Positions 37,801 to 52,800 of a stretch of DNA of 64,000 nucleotides are shown one piece after another. The DNA is taken from contig JAZGTN010000120.1 in NCBI GenBank assembly GCA_037783415.1, positions 1,046,001-1,110,000 of the forward strand, given 5' to 3'. The notes beneath the pieces are model-generated. The model had not been told where the DNA came from. It ran no database searches and saw only the letters and a list, made by a program, of their open reading frames with translations. The position numbers were made by a program, and so were the translations under genes. Source of the stretch: Leptasterias polaris (taxonomy: Eukaryota > Echinodermata > Asteroidea > Forcipulatida > Asteriidae). Position 1 is the stretch's first letter. Every line of letters starts with the position of its first letter.

Positions 37801-40800
37801 TAAGAACCAAACGGGTGATTTACAAACATAGAGGTTCAACAAAAAGATTTCATAATAGCCCTATTCCGTATCTTACTGAATTGTTAAATGACATGCTTAA
37901 GGATTGATTTATTTTTATCTTCTATAAAGTAATAATTTTAAATTTTATATTGGATTCATAATAGTCCTGTTGTGTATCTGACTGGATTGCTACATGCCTT
38001 TTCTAAATGTTTGTGCTTGTTTTTGTGCCCTGTTTTTTCAATGATTTACATCGCCTATGTTATTTTGCGCTTGAAAGTTTTTATAGTCTATGTAATTTTT
38101 TAACTTCCTTCTGTGTATTGATGTTTTTACCTATTGTAACCACTGTGCAATTCAGCCTTCGGGCTGCAATATGGTGTGAATAAACCAATAATAATAATAA
38201 TAATGCGATATGTTATATTATTGCACATAATTTTTGATGTCAAAATAAGTCATCACTTAAGGGCTGAGTGATAACCACATGTGCTCACAAACTACTTTGT
38301 TTTTCTTGAACCTTGCAGCTTGAATTGAGTGGAAAACTACAGAGGAAAGTTTCCCAGGAATACGACTTTGAAGTCACCCCTGAGATGACAGTACTGAGAG
38401 GTCACAAGTTGTCAATTACATGCCTTGTTATATCCCCTGACAACAAGTACATATTTAGTGCTTCTAAAGAATGCTGCATCATCAAATGTAAGTCTTGTCA
38501 ACCCACAGAAGATTAAGTCCCCTTATCATTCACATCCTTGTTTTTTAGAATTAGCCACTTGGTCTATTTTGGTGCTATTCGGATGTTGCAACAATGGTAG
38601 GTGAATAAGCTTTGAGATGTTTCCTCTGAACTGCTTATGGGGTCATTCCGTGCCAACTCACCTGATGGGTTGGCAGGCTCCATCTCAGATTTTGCTATTT
38701 AACAAAAAAAAATTCCCCCTATGGGTGTCATGAACAAACACAAAATTTTAGAATCCTACATTCAGACCCCTGCCAAATACCCATCAAAGGTGTGATTGGT
38801 CTATCCTTATATCAGGTCACACATGTGCACCTAGTTTATAACCAAATGTAATTGTAATACAAAAGCAATCGGACATTTCACTTGGGCACTAGGGCGTCTC
38901 AAAAATGACGAAAAATCATTCTGCAGGCTAAAATGTCAGTTTTTAAAGACCTATACCTTGATACTACAAACGTCTTATGCTACTTTTGACAGTAGATTCT
39001 AGTTGATGGGATACCAGGTACGCTGTATATTAATTTGTAGCTACATATCTTATCTCCATTTGTAGATATAGACCTCTACAAATGCCCAAAACACAAAAAG
39101 TAAATTTGAAGGGGCGGGGCTTAAATTTTTAGGGGGTCATATCTCAGAAGGAGTAGGATTCTAAAATGTTGTGTGTGTTCGTGGCACCCATAGGGGAATG
39201 TTTGGAATTTTTTTAAAGCAAAATCTGAGATGGAGCCTGCCAAACTTTTCTGAATTTTAGGTGATTTGGCACGGAATGACCCTATGATGTAGCTTTTAAA
39301 ATGTGTATCTCTGATACCACACTCTGGCTCGGACAAATCAAGACCCTATTTAGGACTTTCTTTTTGCAGGGAATATTGAAACAAGGCAGAAGGAATACAT
39401 CATACCAGGTGGGAAGAAAGGTACGGAAGACACACATAAAGGTCACACGACCCACATCCTAGCACTCGCAATCTCAAGTGATGGTCAGTTCTTAGCATCA
39501 GGGTGTCGAAGTAAACTCATACACATATGGAATCCGAGCACCGGGGAACTCTTACACACGTTCAGGGGCCACAGGGATACAGTGTCGGTGAGTAGGAAAC
39601 AATGGCTGGAGTTTCTTCAAGATTTTCTGTAATGTATTTAGTTTATAACTTTAAGAAAAATTAACAATTAATTACAAAATCTCAACTTCAAACTGCAAGA
39701 TGTGTATTTGATTAAACATGTTTTTCTTTTGTTTTAAAGAATTGATTTTACATGTTGAGTGTAGGCTAGTTATTTCGTGCCTTATCCATCATACAGTTTG
39801 AAGAATTTTGATTCAAAAATTAATGGGAAAGTAATATTAAAAATAATTAAATTAACTTATACTGACATTTATCCTGAAAATCGACCAAGTCGCATGCAGA
39901 AAAACCAAAGTTACACAAAAGTCATGCTCAGAACAAGTAAAGAGAAAAATTAGCAAACCCAAATGGGACTTCAATTCCCCCTTGAAAATGTTCAAAGATG
40001 TTGTTTGGACGTAGTAAGGCAGGGAGCTTGTTTCAAATGGCAGGTGCTTCATTGGCAAAGGCACGCTGACTATAGCGAGAGGTCCTAAATCTTGGCCAAC
40101 ATACACATGTATATGAAGATGAAGATCTTCAGAACCAGATCAGGGCCCAGAATTTTGCACTCGGTGTCACCTTTCTTTGCTTACCGGGCAAGCGCTGAAT
40201 TTCTGCGCTAGCTGTGTAAGTAAAGAATGCGTAGTAGTGCAGAGTACACACGCGCACAAGCAAAAATTCTCTGCTTTCCTTTAAAATAAACTTGACATAA
40301 CTGCATAATTCCCTGCTTCCTTAAGCGCCAATTCTTTACTTATGGTAAGCAGAGCAATGAAATAGGGTCCTGATTGTTGAGTGAGATGAGCTCATGGAGA
40401 TACTGAGCAGCGTAGCTGTGTAAGGTCTTGAATATGAGGAGGCAAACCTTGAAACAGATCCTTATTGAGATCGGAAGCTTGTGTAGTTCTCGGAGAACAT
40501 GAGAGATATTGTCGTATTTACCACATCGGACAATGACCCGAGCAGCATTATTTTGGACACAAGTGACATACAGAAGTAGCTGGAAGACCAACCAGTAGAG
40601 CATTACAACCGTCCAGATGTGAGGAAACGAAAGCATGGATGACCTTCTCTGCTGTTTCTTGTGAAAGGTATTTGCCGATCCTGCTTGTACAATGTAGATG
40701 AAAGTTTGCACTTTAATGAAATTTTACACATCCAGGACTGGAAAAGATAAATGCAGCCGTGCATCTGGTTGAATTATTTTGTAGTCTGGGCACCAGGTGA

Positions 40801-43800
40801 GGAGAGCAAGTAAAGCTGGGTGTCATGAGCATAATAGTGAAACTGGATGTTGTGATGTCTGGTAATTTCACCCAATGGTGGTGTGTGTATCGTGAAAAGA
40901 ACATGACCCAAGACAGAGCCCTGTGGGACTCCGCAATCAAGGGACTGACTGTCAGATTGACTATTACCAATATCATCAAGGTAGGACTTAAACCATTGGG
41001 GAGCTAGCCTGGTGATTCCAAGTCTGTAAGAAAGACTGTGAATTAAAATCTAATGATCCACTGTATCGAAGGCAGAAGATAAGTTCAGAAGAACCTGAAC
41101 TGTCTGACATCTATCGATGGGTTGAAGGATGTCATTAGAAATGTTGACAAGAGCAGTCTCCAAGCTGTGCCCTTGTCTGTATGTTGACTGCTTGTCTTCC
41201 ACAAGATTCTTATCCTTCAACTGAGTTGGTGCAGCATAACTCTCCAGAATTCAAGAGACGAACGGCAGAGTTGACACGGGTCTGTATTGCATAACTGTTG
41301 TGAGTTGAGACCCTCTTTCTTAAGCCAAGATGTCACATATGCCAACTTGTTCTTTGTGGATACTTTGGCAGTTGTGAGTGAAGAGTTACAATGGAACTGA
41401 TGCTGGACATTTTGCAACCCGATCAAGATGGAAAGTCGTGTTAGGAGATGAGGCAATGATATGAGGTATATCATTAACGGAAACGGATTAAATGTTGTCA
41501 AGATGGAAGAAACAGTTATGACAGCATGAATCACAAAGTCTCTTGATCTTTTCAGCAAAGAAGACACAAAAACTCTTTGCTAGATCCACTTTACCAGCAC
41601 TTGATGGCAAAGTAGCAGTCCTTGAAATACAGAGGAGGCTCTTGACTGTCTTGATTTTGGAATTCATGTACTTGGTCTTAGCATTACTGGTAATTGGTTT
41701 CAAAGTGTTGTGTATTGCAACAAAGATGACATGATCTTCATGACAGTGTGGTACATGCCTACGCCTGTCAGCAGGCCTTACAACCTGTTTATTGCGCGAG
41801 GAGTACCAAGAGATGTGGTGGCGGAGAGGAATAGCCTTTGATTTCAATAGTGCATGGGTGTCTAGGATCTCTCAAACCTTAGTTTTGTAGAAATGGACTT
41901 GTTGAGATGCAGTTTGTACAGTGTTTAATCTGTAGTAGTAAGAGGTACATATACATGTACACCTCAGAAAATAATTCAGTGTCAATTTCATGCAGTTTCC
42001 TGTAAAACACTTTTTTAACTGGAGCTGAAGATTTTTCAAGGAGACACGTGGAGAAAACGCCAGCATTATCCGACAGAAATGAAGCAACTTGAATTTCTTC
42101 TATGAGGTGTGATCCTGTTCTGGTGGCGACAAGATCAAGAGTATATCCAGACATTATGTTTAACCACATTCATGTTTTGCTAAATCGGCAGACTCAAGAG
42201 TAAAATTCCTGCTCTCATTACCATGTAAACTATCCATGTGAATATTGAAATGACAGGGCTGTCCTTAATTGATGAAAAGTCATTTAAAAACACTCCCTAA
42301 TAGTTAGGCCATTTTTAGATGATGGGAGAGGTTGACATATGCTCATTAATCTTCAAGTTCTGACGAGGGAGCTGTACAAAGAGTTTAGCACATTTAAAGC
42401 TACAACTTTTTGAGAATGGTGCAACGAAACATTGAGTTAGCCTTGGAGATGATGGCAATACCCCCTCAATTAGTATCCCTAAAAGTTGCAGAGTGTGCTT
42501 GGGATATCTTTGCAGAATGTTTTTGCTCACTATTCTCTCTAATCTCAGTACTAAACATATGTTTTGTCTTCAGGGTTTAACATTTAGGAAAGGAACGCAC
42601 ACGTTATACAGTGCTTCACATGACCGAACAGCCAAAGTTTGGAATGTAGATGAGATGGCCTATGTGGAGACATTGTAAGTATTGTAGTTAATAACTATAT
42701 GGACTAGCAAGGTTGGGTTCCGTTATTGACCTTGGATATTTATTGAACGGCAGTCAAATTAGAATGATTGGTCAATTGCCCTGAGTGTTTTTGTGCTCAA
42801 ATAACAAGAATATTTCGTGTTAACCATTGGTTTTATTTTTGATACCTACGCAACAATGTTGTAATTTTCTGCTACAGATAATTGCATGCAACTTTTCAGC
42901 TGATTGGCTCATTTCCTCATTTTTTTTAAAGTCTGAGTTTCGCCATTAGAAATTGAAAAACATAGAACAGAGTCTTGGTTATCCTGGCACATTTCTCATT
43001 CAAAAACAAAAATTAAGTTGCATGGCTGAAGAGATTCTGAATCAGAGAAATCAGAGAAATTACTTAGTTTCCTCAAGGGTTAAAGCATTCCTTTATTTGA
43101 TGTTGGGCTAAAATGTGTAATACATGAGCAGTAATAATAAGAATAAAGATCAATTGACAATTTCTAATCTGAAATCTTACTTTTATAAAAAAATTTGTAC
43201 TAGTACCAATTACCTTGAGAAACACTGAAAGGAAATTGTTTTCCAAAAAGTAATTTTGATTTGCCAAATCAATAAAGTTATGCATATAATCATGAATAAA
43301 ATCATGAAATTTCAGCACCCCATGTCCTTTTTTGTTTTGAGGGAAATGAACTGTGAACACGGTGAATGCATGCATTGTGTATGCTACACAATGGAATGTT
43401 TTGGCATGTTTACAGGTCAGCCATGGGCATCCTTGCTTCCAGCTGTGGTTAAGCTTTATAAGTTTATAAACAGTTAACACCCATCTTCTATTTTTGTCTA
43501 ATAAAAAAAAGGTTTTATTTTCTTGAGATAGATTCGGTCATCAGGACAGCATCACAGCCATTGATAGTTTATCTCGAGAAAGAGCACTCACGTCAGGAGG
43601 GCGGGATAATTCAATTCGAGTCTGGAAAATTATTGAAGAGTCACAACTGGTGTATAATACTCAAGGGTGAGTTAGGGTAACCAAAAACATGAACAGGGAT
43701 GAAAAAGTGTTTTAAAGGAGTGGGGGCAGAAAAAAAGAGTAGCCGTCATGTCAGTACAGAAATGTTGCAACTTGAAAAAAAAGCTTTATTTGCATCACTA

Positions 43801-46800
43801 ATCTTGTTAATGAATCTCTTAGCTCTGGTTGTTTCCCCGATAGCCTAAAAGTTTCCTACATCAGGCCGCTCATCAAGAAACCAAACCTGGACAAGGAGGT
43901 ATTCAAAAACTACAGACCGGTTGCGAACTTAAAATATCTTGGAAAAGTCATCGAACGAGTAGTTTCATCACGCATTAGCGATCACATTCATGCTTTCAAC
44001 CTGTCCGACATGTTCCAGTCGGCATACAAGCCTTTCCATGGGACAGAAGCTGCACTAGTCCGTGTGAGCAACGATATTCTTACAGCAATGGACAATGGCA
44101 ACCTTACAGCACTAGTACTGTTAGACTTGAGTGCTGCCTTTGACACTGTTGATCACAACATCCTTCTCTCTCGGCTCCAGAATCATCTTGGCATCCAGGA
44201 CACAGCCCTGGCATGGTGCAAATCCTATCTATTCAATAGAACTCAGCATGTGTGTATCGGCAATGTGGTATCAGACCCTGTTGTCCTAAATTACTCTGTG
44301 CCACAGGGGTCGGTACTGGGCCCACAGTGGTTTACACTGTACACTTTACCGATTCGTGACATCATCCTGAAATTTAACCTGAATTACCATGTGTACGCAG
44401 ACGACACTCAGCTATACATCACGTTTAAATCTACTCAAGAAAATGCCAATACCTCTATTGAAAGACTTGAGAATTGCATCCAAGAGATTCGACGTTGGAC
44501 CCAACAGAACTTCCTGAAGTTGAATGATGATAAAACAGAGTTCATTCTTTTTGGGTCTCGTCAACAATTAACAAAGGTTTCAGTGCCATACATTTCCATT
44601 GGTAATGCTCGGATAGCTCCCTCGTTGCAAGCTCGGAACTTGGGGGTTATTTTTGATTCATCAATGACACTTCAACCACACATCAACAACATCATACGTG
44701 TGTCATCATTTCACATCAGGAATATTGGTAAGATACGCAAGTACTTGAACAAGAGTGCCACTGAAAAAGTCATTCATGCATTCGTAACTTCTCGTCTTGA
44801 CAACGGCAATGCTCTTCTCTACAGTCTTCCTAACAACCAGATTTCCCGCCTTCAACGCCTCCAAAACACCGCAGCCCGCATCGTGACACTGTCTAAAAAG
44901 TCTTGTTCTATCACCCCCATTCTGAAACAACTTCACTGGCTCCCTGTCTCTCAACGTATCATCTTCAAGCTGATGCTCATTGTCCACAAAGCACTTAACG
45001 GCAAGGCTCCCCACTATATCTCTGAACTGCTTCAAGTTTACACTCCGTCAAGGAATCTTCGATCCAGTACCATGCTTCTCCTCAAGGAACCCAAGTCTCA
45101 ACACTCCTGGGGTGACAGGTCTTTTTCTGTAGCTGCGCCACGCATCTGGAACTCTCTACCACATAATCTTAGATCTTGTCTTTGTACCACAAAATTTAAA
45201 TCACTTCTCAAAACTTATCTAATGTCACAGGTTTTCAAGGAATAATTTAGTTGTTTCTGTTTTTCTTTTGTTTGTTTTTTTGGTTTACTGCGCCTTGAAC
45301 ACCCAGCAGGGTGGATATGTGCGCATAACAAGTCTTTATTATTATTATTATTATGCATGTATGATGTGAGATACAAACAACAAGGAAATGTAATGGGAGG
45401 GGTCATGGGAGGGGTCCAGGGGCGAAGCTCTGAGCTTTTGGCATTTTGGGGGTGAACAATCAAGCCTCTGTATGCATAAAAACAGAGGAATATACACACT
45501 TTTCAAGCACCTCTGATCCTTATCAATCTTTTAATTTTACAGGAAATATTTCTTTAACATCATCAGGCTCAAATTTTATCCGGGTTTGGCGGGTGTCATG
45601 CTTAAGCCCGAAGCCCCTCATTATTGATTATTGATTGAGTGTGGACTAACATGGAAAAGTCGTATCGATTTAATTTGTGAAATTGTCACTTAGAACATTG
45701 GTGTTATTAATCCTCTTTATGAGGACCATTGTCTACTAGCTTTTGTTTAATACTGTGTACTAAATAAACCTGAAACCTGAGTCAAGTAATAAACCACAAG
45801 GGAAACTGACTTGGTAAATCTTAATTGAATCTGCAAAAGTTTTTAAGTTTGGAAGACTTTGGTAGCCAAAATTAATGACTGCTCATTCATGTTCAAAGAT
45901 GTTAGTACTTTAAAGAGATATATGATTGCTAAACATGCATTTTTGTTTTAAAATTTCTGTGCAGGGGTTCTGTAGACTGTGTCAAGTTAATAAATGAGGA
46001 GCATTTCATCAGTGGAAGTGACGATGGGTAAGTTGGCGTAGTGTTTGTTTTGCCTTGCTGTATTCTCCTACTTAGGACACAACCCTTGGCTTATTGAACA
46101 GCTTCCTTTCTAAATTTTACTACATCATTTTTCGATATCATTGTCAATGGCCACATGCACTCTTTGCTTGTATGGTACTATTTACAATTTAGTTTGTTTT
46201 CCAATGACCCTGTCTATTGTTATTGTGAGTATGAAAACAATTGTGTTATTGAATTAAATTAAATAAACATCAATTATGAAAATATGTAAGACCCATACTA
46301 AAATCAGGCACTTCCAGGAAATGGTAAAATGGCATTCAAAGTGAAGACAATCAAACATCAGCCTTGATATCAATGTGATATGGTCTTAAACATTCTTTAT
46401 GTATTATATACAGATTCAAATTAAACAAGTGCTCAGACAAATACATTTTTTGAATAAATGTCACAGCCTCTGAAAACTATTTAAGTACCAAAGCATAAAC
46501 TAAGGATATTTTTTGAGAATATTGTATTAGCTATCCAATCACACACATATAAAAGAGCTTGAAACACACGAGATCCCCACCTTGTACTAAGCGCCAATCA
46601 ATAAAGTGGTATACCTGGCAACTTTTCACTGTAGGCAACTCACCCCAGTCATACTTGGGCACCACGCCCAAGTGGGGGTACACAAGGCTAAATGCAATAA
46701 AACGAATAATACTACAAATAATAATAATACCTGAAATTATAAAATAAGTTTTATCAAGTAATTAATTTGTGAAGTTTCACTTTGCCACATGCGGTTGGAA

Positions 46801-49800
46801 TTAGCCACTGTGGTACATCAGATTACTATCACTATGTTTTGTAACAATATTGCGCCTTAATTTAACAAAATGTGATCTTATTCAAAGAGGTGTTCAAAGT
46901 TGATGAAACAGTTGGCCTGAAATTAAATTAAATTTATATACATCTATCGTAAACACACCAAAATTAGCTCATTGGCAGTAAAAGAGGGTGGAAGTGGTGG
47001 GAAATGAAATAAAATGTGTCCAGAAAATATGAACGATAAGTCACATGCTGAAAGCCAGTGACAAAGTGAACCAAAAACAGATGGAACTGCATTAACCACA
47101 CTGACAATAGCGTCCCCAAGAAATTCTAGGATGGTATTCATTGGCTAAATGTTGCCATCACCACACACCTTATTGGCTAGCAGTAAACATGTACATGAAC
47201 CACATTTACATAAAGAGATTGGTAAGCTTTTTGAAAAAAGATTGTTGATGTCATAATATGTTATAGTGCCGTCTAACGACAGGTTCAGTTTCCTTACTTA
47301 ACTTGACTATTACAATGTATTGTAATGTATTGGGACTGTAATTGGTCAACAAACCACATTACGTCAATATGAAATTATACATTTCTCAAATCATTTACGG
47401 TGTTTGTGCAACACAGCCCAAACAACTTTTGTTTTTGTTCATTTTTGTTCATTTTTGTTTAGGTGTTTGGGCAACAGTCGAACACTTATTGTTATTGTTC
47501 TGGTTTTGTTTAAAGGTGTTCGGGCAACAGCCTGAACAACTATACTGTTGTTATTGTTCTTTTTTTAAATATAGTTTTACTTATTCTTCTTGATGAGCTT
47601 TGTCCGCAAGCAAATGCAAAGATGCAAAGCTTACTTCCACTTCAAAGTTTTTAGCTAGAATATAACTTGCAGATGCTCAGGCTGAATAAGTTTTGACGTC
47701 ATGATGACGTCGTCAGGTGTGAATTACCCGGTACATTGAATTAAAGTAATTTTTTTTTTTTTTAAACCATCATAATTCAATAACGAAACAATGGAATTGT
47801 ACAATCTATACATCATCCGAAAGGTCTTTTACAACCTAACAAATGCTACACAAAGTGTGACCCCCATTTGACCTTGACTTCCGGTTCGAACAATAAGTTG
47901 TACATTTCAAAAATTCATATCTCATGAACAACTATTTAAGTCATAATTTTTACATCAGGTTTTAGGTCCTTGAGGCTTCTCAAACTTCTTGTCAAAATTA
48001 AACGCTAAAGCCCACGTATGAAATGCCTGTGTTTAAACTGTGTATACTGCAAAATCACTGTGGCTGGCTTTTCGGCTCCATTGCTTATAAAGTTCAAAGT
48101 CCATGTCACGTGCATGGTGGAGCTATATCAAATTAATGGTCGTGCATTTACAGCGCTCTATGACAAATATATTGGCTCGCTCTGTGACAAGTACCAGCTC
48201 GGAAGTATGTTGTTTGACCGTAGTCCAATGATTAGCTCAATGCATAACCTGCAGCCCTGATACTTCACGACGGCAACGACGGCAATTGCCGTCGTTGCCC
48301 CTACCTATTTCCGCAATGCCCTTCAAAAATCCCACTTTTCATGGCAATTTTTGCCGTGCCCTTTTCTTGTCATTGCCGTCGTGCCCTTTCTCCTGAAAAA
48401 AATATATATTTAACGATATCCCAAGTTCGACATTCATCTCTAAAATTGACAAAAAATGAGCCGAAATAGCAACTGTCCAAAGTCGCGATGTCTGTGTGAA
48501 ACGTTTAGCCCATAAAAATTTAACGCAACGAACAACACGCACAGAACACGGAAACAACGTACATTGTACATGTACAACGATCATAGTATGGTGCAGTCAG
48601 CTTCACACTTAGACGTGTATGCAGCACTGCACCTGTACACCTATCCGAGACGGTGCCCAGACTGTGAAACACGCACAATAAACACGTGCACATCGTTTCA
48701 ACCTCGTATGCGCTGAAATATTTGCTCGGCCCCAGTAAGTGGGACCGTGCGAAAAAGAAAAACTACCGAGAAGAAGTTGTTGTTATGCAGCTTGCTTGCT
48801 TTGCTTGGCTGATGCGTCCAACCAACGTTGGTTGCTTTTTTGGTTCTTCAGAAGCTTTAAAAATGCCGTATCAGGAAAGAACCAAGCAAAAGAAATTGGC
48901 TCAACTAAATGTTGCAGCATTAAAATGCTGCAAATTGGTATATTTAGGTGTTCGGGCACTCCGCCCGGAACACCTCTTGTTTTTGTTCCGTTTTTTTCTT
49001 CTTTTTTTTCCTTACTTTTTAATACTTCTTCTTTTTCTTCTTATCCCCCGCGATTGTCCGCTAACAAAAGCACACTTCCCAAGCTCATATAAACTTGAAA
49101 CTTTACATATAGTTAGATAACCATTAGGAGATGAAACCGCTTCAGTGACGTCATGGTGACGTCATCAGGTGTCAAATTACAAGGTTTTTAAGTTTAAAAA
49201 GTTACCATTTGCTATATGCTGTATGTCTTTGAATTTTACAACTATGATATTCATAATTGAGCATCTGATAGATCAAGACTGGGGCTATATTTGAAAAGTT
49301 AACGCCAAAATCGTATGACCCCTTCTTCTGGTCGTACCGGAAGGTCAAAGTTTGCCTTTGAATATTTTCTTCAAAATCGGACGATAAAGCCCACGTATGT
49401 ATTAACCTGCATGTTAACTACACAGCGCTGTGTGTGGCTGGCTGTTCCGCTCCATTGATGACAGTGTCGTAAGTCCACGAGGCTTGTGTGTAGTCCAGCC
49501 ATGTATTGTGTATGTGTGCAGCTGGACATGTCAAACGTCATCGAACAAAACATGGTGTTTGGCACGATGAGTTTATCGTTAACTCGTGCGAAGTTAAACT
49601 TAAGTGATTTCCCTTTTGCCCGTCTGATGGTTTGATGGTAAACAACGAACAGAAGACGAGTTCTCACTGAGATGTCCACCTGATTTAGTAATATGTATGA
49701 CGTTTAATAACTGACTTAAACTCAATCTGAAAAAGATCGAAATTGGTTCGCTTCTCATCAAACATCGAGACCGACGGCACGTTGATCGACGTGACCATGC

Positions 49801-52800
49801 CTGCCGAAGGCGCTCTAGGCCCGCTGAGTATGTCTCTCAGACACGGCGATGAAAATTGTAAGATTTATGTAAATATCATCGTTTACCAAAAACGTCGCAA
49901 TTTACTTCGTGTACAGTACTTGTCATATATTTTGTCCATTACTTGACAAGTGATGGCTTTTTTTAAATTACGAATACGACAGCTGGGATGTATTACGACC
50001 AACATTTTAATATCATGCCGAACACCTCGTTTTTGTTATGCAACAAAAATTTAAGTCTAGTCTAGTCTAGTGTATTTAAGCTTAATTTTTAAAGGGCTCG
50101 ATTTGCATCATCGTACATGTCGATCGTACATTACAATTACATGTCTGCAAAAAATTAAATGTGTTTTTTCCAATATTGCCTTGGTGCCCTTTTTACGATT
50201 GCCTTGATGCCCTTTGAAATTTCTGAAAATTGCCTTGGTGCCCTAAATTTTTACATTTACAAAAAGTCAAGGCAAAACTGCCTTGCCCCTTCAGAGCCGA
50301 AGTATCAGGGCTGAACCTGCATGTTTGTGAGAACTACATTGCTGACTGTTGCGCCCATAGGGTTCAAATCCACGAAGCCAGATTTGACATTTAGCAAAAC
50401 CCACAATGCGAGAGCTGTTATACGCATACAGAGACACACTTTACAAACTCATAACCTTTCAAACTTTCAGCTCTGCAGTCAATATTGAATGGAATTTGCA
50501 TGCTAACGACACTTTTAAAACTGTCTTAATTTTTTAATACCAATTTTTTTAAAACCAAAGTTCTTCATCAATATTTACTGAACTACATAAACTACATTGT
50601 TCATCTTATGGAAGGACTAGACATAATTAATTAAATGTGCACTGACACAACCCCAACTTTAACTTGTCTTCCGGTCGTGAGCGAAAGTTGAAATGCCAAA
50701 TTTTTCCCAGGCCTTGTTTTGATGTCTACACACAATATGAACAGTAATTTGGACATACATGTAGTCTCTTTTTGTATGAAATAACGTTTTACCACGAGGC
50801 TGAGAGTAATGTTGTCATAATCTTTAATATCCAGGTCTCCCAGGTCCCAAGACAAGTTCAAAACAGTTTAAAACAGAACATAAATCTCCAGATTACAAAC
50901 AAATGCGCAATGATATCATGATAACGCAATATGTTTTCACAGTAATATGCATATTTAATCAAAATGTATAATTTCAAAAAATCATATTTTGACAGCTGCA
51001 GCTTCTTTGATTTGAATCCCTGCATTATCTGTTGAAGTTTGATGTATGAAAGTTCTTTTTATTTGTAAGTGACCTGATTTGACCTTGCTTCCTATCCAAA
51101 CAGGAAGTTCAAATAAGTTATATATTAAAAACCTGTATTTAATGGTTTTATTTTCATGGTTATATATATATTGTATTGGTTTTATCTTTAAAGATCTACT
51201 TCAACGATAATTGAGAAATAAAACAGATTTCTGAATCTCATACGTAATGTTATTAAGTATTCTGAATTTGTAGATTGGATTGTTTTACACCAATATTTTT
51301 TTCGTAATTTTAACCGAAAAAATGAAACCTTTTTGGGGTTTTTAACAACTCGCGCGCTTCCATGGTTCCCTCCATAGGCACTGTGCTTGTCCAATACTAA
51401 AGCACTTGCATTTACGCGCACCACAAACCCACTATAGGATACGTGCGTGAACCAGCGAATGATGACGTACTTGTTGGGACGGGAAACCAGGAAGTAGCGA
51501 GGTGTCGTGTGTTTACACGGTAACTATGCATGATGATCTCATTATTCGAAGACATTCACCAAGTTAAGACGAGATAATTTACCGTCCTGAACTCATGTGC
51601 TGTCGGTGGATGTACTCGGAACACAAATAAGAATCCAGATGTGAGTTTTTTTACCGATTTCCAAGAGATCCTGTCCAGAGAAGGGGGGGTTTCGTGACCA
51701 ACACACGGAAGGACTTTTGAGTGACACCGATTCAATTTTGACATGAAAACGTTACAGCAACCATATTGGACAACAGCAACCATTTCGTGATAAAAAGAAA
51801 TCGACGTTCTGCTGTTATTTCCATCCATTAGCGGCCTCATTCTTTGCAAATATGCCGCATAAAAATAAGTACTTCATGACGATAAACAGTGGGGGAGAGT
51901 AAACAACAGTAAACATTGCATTGTTTGTTGTTCAAAAACCTGTGGGACTCACCATTCAGTGTTATTTAGTCGCTCAGCTTCGCCTCCTGCATCAGGATTC
52001 TCACGTTCGCGATCCTCGGCGGCCAGTGGCTCAAACGGAATTCGCTCAAACCAATATGGTTCGGCAACTCCCCAAGCTTCACCAATGCCCTCTTCGTCTT
52101 CGGAGGAGCTCCCTCAACCGTCAGAGCTATCCTCACTATCAATACTATCATATGTATTTGCTAATTCTTCTTCGTCCACACTATGTTCCTCCCACGATCC
52201 GCTAGTGTCTGACATTTTTTTTTTCGTTACCGTGAAAATAGCTATAGACGCGTACAATAAACACACTCTGCTGCGCGGGGGGTAAACAAGCCGTTTCCAC
52301 TCATGTACGTCATCAAAGTCTATGGTATATTTTCATCACGTGACACGCTGTTTCCAAAAACTCGCTATGAGGAGCTGCTGAACGCTGGTCAAAATGACCT
52401 TTTTTTTAAATTACGCAACCACCGCTAAGGATTTTCTTTGAAATATACGTAATCATGAAACACAAATTGATTGGATTTCGGTAAAGTTTAAATTATCTTA
52501 GTGCCGTTGAAGTAGATCTTTAAATATTTACTTGCTATTAACTACACCCAAACACCTAGTGTTTGTAATTCTACAAACACTGCATTTCTAGTTCATCTTG
52601 TTATACCCGAAACCCCCCTGGTTGCTTTGCAAAAATATAATACATAATTTTAAAGTTACACACAAAATATCATTGAGCAGTAGCAAATGAAACTTCTGCA
52701 TACAACCATTTTATAGTTTGTGCTGATGCCTGATTTTATCATTTTCATTTTGTCACAGTTCAATTTCATTATGGAGTGTCTTAAAGAAGAAACCAGCAGC

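Larger units (their letters stand above)
51192..52519. mobile_element. TTAA-flanked, Kolobok-like DNA element
   Basis: TTAA at 51188-51191 and 52520-52523 flank perfect 15-bp inverted repeats AGATCTACTTCAACG and CGTTGAAGTAGATCT. A further AGATAATT-like stretch is displaced by a few bases. It contains a THAP-type zinc-finger fragment (+) and a P2X7 ballast-like exon (-). Kolobok elements use TTAA targets and encode THAP-containing transposases, so I prefer that assignment over piggyBac, whose transposases lack THAP. Catalytic transposase sequence is absent. Confidence 0.68.

Noticed and set aside
45540..45605. WD40-like reading LTSSGSNFIRVWRV as an extra RRP9 exon
   Set aside because: It resembles the blade ending in RRP9 exon 8, but no suitable splice sites keep frame and exons 8 and 9 already join correctly. 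Probably chance.
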